Positions 5,647 to 8,780 of a stretch of 8,780 bases of DNA are shown piece after piece. This DNA comes from a bacterium (GTDB lineage: Bacteria > Armatimonadota > Fimbriimonadia > Fimbriimonadales > JBAXQP01): assembly GCA_037131655.1 (NCBI GenBank), contig JBAXQP010000103.1, forward strand, positions 1 through 8,780, written 5' to 3'. Within the stretch, counting starts at the first letter, position 1; every line of letters begins with the position of its first letter. The notes under the pieces are model-generated. The model did not search any database. It was not told the origin of the DNA and saw only the letters and a list, made by a program, of their open reading frames with translations. Position numbers and translations under genes: made by a program.

Positions 5647-7647
5647 CTATTCAAAAGGATCAGGATCGTCTGTGGCGTTGAGTGTCGGATAAGGTTCAGG
5701 GTCACCAATAGCGGAAACCGGCACGGTTCTGTAACCAGGTTTCTTGGGTATTTGCTTCGCAAAATAGCTGAGCGGATCACTCGGCCTAGTACACATGGTT
5801 CTGCATAAAGCTGTTATCAATTGTTTACGTGTTGCTTGATCATTCACATCTCCGGCAAGCGCAACTGTATCAGCTACTACCGTAGGAGTCAACTTATTGT
5901 CCAGTGTGCGCAATTGTCGCCAAATGGCTCTGTCTAAAGGTACATCAGAAGCCGGTTTGAACTTACCAACTCCATCTCGCCCGCGCATTACAAAGGGACG
6001 TGGGAACTGAATAAAGACCGGTTGTTGATAATAGGGATGTTTGAGCAACATTTGGCCAGGTGAGAGGGTGCCGAGTTTTTGCTTCACTGCAGGGTCAAAC
6101 ACCCCATAGCCAGGCTGCGCCAATTCCTCCATCTCAATCTGCCCCCATAGCGCTGTCGAACAGTTCCCCACCACCTGTCGGTCAACCTGTGAACGAAATT
6201 GCTGCGCCCCAAAGAGCACTAATCCAAGATACCGCCCACGTGCCGCGATATCACGCACCGTTCGCCCTACATAGGTCTCCTTGCCGGACGATGGCGCATA
6301 TTGGTTCAATTCATCCACGACTACGATTACCGTATCCACTCCAAGCTCGCGTTTCTCCATCCTGTCGCGAAGTTCGGCGATAATGCGCGTAAACACCAAA
6401 TCCTGAGCCTCCGCCCGAAGCTGCGCTACGTCGACCACATAGACTGAGCGGTCTTCAAAAGATTTATCAAACAAGTCAGATCGATTTTCATCTTCGGTTA
6501 GTAATCCGGCATAACGGGTGGGCAGATTACGCAATCGGTTGTAGACCTTGCGGATGGTCTCCTGCGCATGAGAACGCCAGCGAGTTTGGTTCGTGTGTTC
6601 TATATACCCAATAACTGTTTTGAACCACTCTTCGAGATCTGTAAAGTTCTTAACGGGCATTGATTTCGGACAACCTTGCGCAATCTCCGCAGGGTCAAAC
6701 TCAAAAACCTCAGTATCAACTGCTCTTTGTCGAACGAACTGAAGAAAGGCATCGGCTTTGACATCGATATCGTCTTGATTAAGCATTACCTCTGTATACT
6801 TCATGACATCCGGCAGTCCCCATTGAAGCGGATGTAAATTAGAAGTGACATCCTCGTGAGTTCGAAGTGTTGCCGGATTATAGCCATCTTCTTTTAACGG
6901 CGCATAGTAGATCACGTTTTCGAAAGGCTTTCTTTCAAAACCAATCTGTTCATACATCGCGCTATCTTCTTCGCTCATAGGCTCTATCGGAGGATGATCG
7001 AGAAAGAGTAAATCAGGGCCTTTTACGTTGAAACAGATAACGGCGACTGACTTATGGTACTTGGCGAAGATGCTTGCTAGCAGGAATTCGATAAGACTTG
7101 TCTTAGCAGCAAGGCCAGAGGTTCCTGTAACATTTAAATGCCCTGCCTCCGGACCTAATAGAAAGTCGGAATCGACATAAACAGGAGCGGTGAGTTCACC
7201 ACTTTTATATAAGCCCATGGGAATTCGGCGCTCTTCGGGAATGCGATCGATATTGAGCGCCATAAGGACGTCGTCTTTACCGGCGAGATAAACGCTGGTG
7301 ATGGGGGCCGGTTGAACAGGGTCTTCCGGTACACGCCGAAGCACTGCCGCCTTGTAGAGCCTAATTTCCGGTCTTTCAGTCGGGGAATAACTTTCCGGTT
7401 GCCTATTCATTCCGATGAAGTCGGAGAGGGGGGCATTCAAGTCGTTATAACCCAAAGCCTCCACCACTACCGCCCAAGTGGTTGAAGCTAACCGATCGGG
7501 TGTTTCTTCCGCACAAGCGGTAACAAGCGTGCCAATCCCGATTGGCTCCATGGGAGATGCCCAAAAATAGAAGTGAAATGCTGTATTCGGTTGGCGCTCA
7601 GTACCAACGACGCGCCCAACCAGTCGGCGCTCCAATGCCTGCTCCAT
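5647..7647 (-). CDS. herA: HerA-like DNA translocase/helicase ATPase with atypical P-loop
   Basis: This is a 666-residue member of the HerA/FtsK superfamily, hexameric ATPases that thread DNA and, in archaea, cooperate with NurA and Mre11-Rad50 in end resection. The N-terminal beta-rich segment (about 8-65, beginning RRLVGRVVGTE) fits a HAS-barrel. The nucleotide site is LNVTGTSGLAAKTS (about 171-184): the spacing is altered and Ala replaces the last Gly before Lys182, so it is not a textbook Walker A. Walker B is VIVVVDELNQ with Asp445-Glu446. A conserved HerA-like stretch follows (RDIAARGRYLGLVLFGAQQF, about 465-484, then RQVVGNCST), with a sensor-like Gln and probable arginine fingers. The last 60 residues are Pro/Asp-rich and acidic. 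ATG 7647 has GGAGGG 3 nt upstream. It is the first gene of the operon with sbcD and sbcC. The superfamily call is firm. The symbol is by similarity and its partner nuclease is inferred. Confidence 0.85.
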   Translation of the reverse strand: MEQALERRLVGRVVGTERQPNTAFHFYFWASPMEPIGIGTLVTACAEETPDRLASTTWAVVVEALGYNDLNAPLSDFIGMNRQPESYSPTERPEIRLYKAAVLRRVPEDPVQPAPITSVYLAGKDDVLMALNIDRIPEERRIPMGLYKSGELTAPVYVDSDFLLGPEAGHLNVTGTSGLAAKTSLIEFLLASIFAKYHKSVAVICFNVKGPDLLFLDHPPIEPMSEEDSAMYEQIGFERKPFENVIYYAPLKEDGYNPATLRTHEDVTSNLHPLQWGLPDVMKYTEVMLNQDDIDVKADAFLQFVRQRAVDTEVFEFDPAEIAQGCPKSMPVKNFTDLEEWFKTVIGYIEHTNQTRWRSHAQETIRKVYNRLRNLPTRYAGLLTEDENRSDLFDKSFEDRSVYVVDVAQLRAEAQDLVFTRIIAELRDRMEKRELGVDTVIVVVDELNQYAPSSGKETYVGRTVRDIAARGRYLGLVLFGAQQFRSQVDRQVVGNCSTALWGQIEMEELAQPGYGVFDPAVKQKLGTLSPGQMLLKHPYYQQPVFIQFPRPFVMRGRDGVGKFKPASDVPLDRAIWRQLRTLDNKLTPTVVADTVALAGDVNDQATRKQLITALCRTMCTRPSDPLSYFAKQIPKKPGYRTVPVSAIGDPEPYPTLNATDDPDPFE

Positions 7648-7650
7648 ATG

Positions 7651-7656
7651 CCCTCC
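7651..7656 (-). promoter_or_regulatory. Ribosome binding site of the HerA-like gene
   Basis: On the minus strand GGAGGG is followed after only 3 nt by ATG 7647. The spacing is tight but workable (4 nt counting from GGAGG). The next in-frame Met is at residue 33, inside the HAS-barrel, so 7647 is the best start. Confidence 0.65.
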
Positions 7657-7681
7657 GTGCTCATATAATGCTATTAAAGAA

Positions 7682-7690
7682 ATTGTATCA
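7682..7690 (-). promoter_or_regulatory. Candidate extended -10 promoter of the herA-sbcD-sbcC operon
   Basis: The minus strand reads TGATACAAT (7690-7682), an extended TG-N-TACAAT -10 element. A -35 at the right distance is weak. Transcription would start near 7675, about 28 nt before the HerA-like ATG, leaving room for the GGAGGG site. It lies between the hairpin that follows the phage-type gene and the operon, supporting separate transcription. Confidence 0.45.
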
Positions 7691-7784
7691 GAACGAGCGG
7701 AAAAGTGATAGTAGACAAGGGTAATTACTTAGCGTTTAAAATGGCTTTTGTTCCCTGTGAAGGTATGGGGGGTGAAGGGTAAAC

Positions 7785-7804
7785 AGGCGGCCGCTTGGCC
7801 GCCT
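7785..7804. terminator. GC-rich hairpin after the phage portal-like gene
   Basis: An 8-bp perfect stem, AGGCGGCC (7785-7792) with GGCCGCCT (7797-7804), closes a 4-nt loop. It starts 11 nt past the stop of the minus-strand portal-like gene, the expected place for its terminator. On the minus strand the following tract is only GTTTA, so termination may be leaky. The T-rich run (ttattattatt) lies on the plus-strand side, so the hairpin would terminate plus-strand transcripts better. Confidence 0.6.
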
Positions 7805-7815
7805 TATTATTATTC

Positions 7816-8780
7816 CTATTTCGCCGCCGTATCTTCAAGCCATTTCGACTTCTGTTCAACAAAACGGAAATGTGGGTAAGCCATTTCACCAAAATTCATC
7901 ACTACAAGTGGGCGTATTACCTGTTCTGTAACGACTGTTTCCGCAAGATCGCGCCTTAACGACTGCAATTGCAGAAGTAGGACTTGCAGGTGAACCGTTC
8001 CTAACGCAAGGCTGCCAACTCTTCGCCCTTCATCCGTTGCAAGCGTCTGGCCTAAGATAGCGCGCGCTATTTCCTTATTGTGATAATCCACTGCCTCTAA
8101 GTATCCCTGGCCTCCATTTTGCAAAGACTGTAAAAGCTGAACCTGGACATCCTCAGGGATAACAAGGGCATTCTCTCTTTGAAGTTTTTCGAGGACTTCT
8201 AACAGTTCATCCTGGGATTCAGGCGGAAGTCCACGCTTGTAGATGCCCATTACGGTTGGCGAACCATATTTCTCTAAGTAGACCGACCAGAACTTGAGCA
8301 ATGCGGTTTTAGCAAACCAGTGCTGATGGGCTGAACGTAAATCAGACTCACCCCAAGGGCTTTCATAACGTGAGTTGTAGGAGTAGAGGATGAACTTATC
8401 GCGAGGCATTTCGGTCGGAACCTCACCAGGGACGATTAGATTAAGTTTTTTTATATTCAAAAACTCATCCACATCGAAACCAAATAGCTGAGGGTCTTTA
8501 GCTTTTACTGCTTTAAGCACAAATTTGCCCTGATATGGCTGTTCCTCTCGAAGCTCGTATATCTGCTCTAAAACCGAAAAGCCTTTGGCAAAGCAATCCA
8601 TCGCCTTCCACAAGAGCGAAATCACCGAACCGGTCATGTAGTTGAAGTTGAATCGAATGAATTCAGCAATATCACGCGCTTCTTGTGAATCGTTATCAGG
8701 GACAAGCTCCCATTGAGCGGCAAGAACGCCCAATTTCTTGACATTCAGCGATGCGCGCACCTGGGCGTCAGCTTGCATCG
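7816..8780 (-). CDS. Phage portal-like protein, Mu gp29 / DUF935 family, 5' end cut by window
   Basis: Portal proteins form the dodecameric ring at a capsid vertex through which phage DNA is packaged and ejected. The frame is open to the right edge. The first Met (8778) sits in MQADAQVRASLNVKKLGVLAAQW, which in this family is an internal segment near the N-terminus, so the true start lies beyond 8780. Family-like features are the DAQVRA...W block, a KGFSVLEQIYE segment (about 69-79), FGFDVDEFL, SRYESPWGESDLRSAHQHWFAK, FWSVYLEKYGSP (about 163-174), then a helical region and a final VIRPLVVMNFG segment. About 320 residues are visible. Mu gp29 is about 512 long, and the tail after the NFG block here is only about 26 residues, so the C-terminus is short: a natural variant or a truncation. 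No other phage gene is in the window. The gene is followed by a hairpin. Confidence 0.8.
   Translation of the reverse strand, partial: MQADAQVRASLNVKKLGVLAAQWELVPDNDSQEARDIAEFIRFNFNYMTGSVISLLWKAMDCFAKGFSVLEQIYELREEQPYQGKFVLKAVKAKDPQLFGFDVDEFLNIKKLNLIVPGEVPTEMPRDKFILYSYNSRYESPWGESDLRSAHQHWFAKTALLKFWSVYLEKYGSPTVMGIYKRGLPPESQDELLEVLEKLQRENALVIPEDVQVQLLQSLQNGGQGYLEAVDYHNKEIARAILGQTLATDEGRRVGSLALGTVHLQVLLLQLQSLRRDLAETVVTEQVIRPLVVMNFGEMAYPHFRFVEQKSKWLEDTAAK

Noticed and set aside
6060..6383. Plus-strand Pro/Ser-rich frame opposite the HerA-like gene
   Set aside because: It is a shadow of the Walker B region of the HerA-like gene, with composition typical of an antisense reading.
2002..7647. Whole operon as a known HerA-based anti-phage system (HerA-Sir2, HerA-DUF4297)
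   Set aside because: No Sir2, DUF4297 or NurA-like partner is present. SbcD and SbcC are standard repair nucleases, so a repair role is the simpler reading.
7747..7780. Repeated GTGAAGG with a G-run between the HerA promoter and the hairpin
   Set aside because: Only two imperfect short copies with no regular spacing, so no repeat array or attachment site can be supported.
1..8780. CRISPR array, tRNA or rRNA genes, insertion sequence ends
   Set aside because: No spaced direct repeats, cloverleaf sequences, rRNA motifs, transposase-like frames or terminal inverted repeats were seen.

Overview
The window is bacterial, in a mid-40s GC range by eye. It has sigma70-type promoter hexamers, purine-rich Shine-Dalgarno sites, tightly packed operon junctions and a type IV-like prepilin. 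The phylum cannot be fixed from the sequence alone. The short prepilin with a C-terminal Cys-Pro-Ala-Gly-Gly-Thr-Tyr motif is a type I associate with Armatimonadota, Lentisphaerota and similar environmental lineages. The HerA-SbcD-SbcC cluster would fit Armatimonadota, Chloroflexi or Cyanobacteria-like genomes. This placement is an inference.

Left part (1-2005): a minus-strand aspartate-semialdehyde dehydrogenase gene (asd, 3' end cut by the window edge) faces away from a plus-strand prepilin gene. The 278-base divergent spacer between them holds two almost superimposed -10 hexamers on opposite strands, a small odd palindrome and a long stem-loop just before the pilin gene. A second plus-strand gene follows, coding for a four-helix membrane protein. 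It has a near-consensus promoter and probably starts at TTG (1535), not at the upstream GTG (1520).

Middle (2002-7647): a minus-strand operon herA-like, sbcD (mre11), sbcC (rad50), read right to left. The spacing is 9 nt between herA and sbcD and 0 nt between sbcD and sbcC. It encodes a HerA/FtsK-type hexameric ATPase with a non-canonical P-loop, a full Mre11-type nuclease and a Rad50-type ATPase with a CxxC zinc hook. Together they look like a DNA-end processing machine of the kind known from archaeal herA-mre11-rad50-nurA operons. No NurA nuclease is visible here. The operon has its own candidate extended -10 promoter, and its last gene converges on the membrane-protein gene, with the two stop codons overlapping on a TTAA.

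Right edge (7785-8780): a minus-strand gene for a Mu gp29-like (DUF935) phage portal protein, cut at its 5' end by the window and followed by a GC-rich hairpin. It suggests the edge of a prophage, or a remnant of one, lying just outside the window next to the repair operon.
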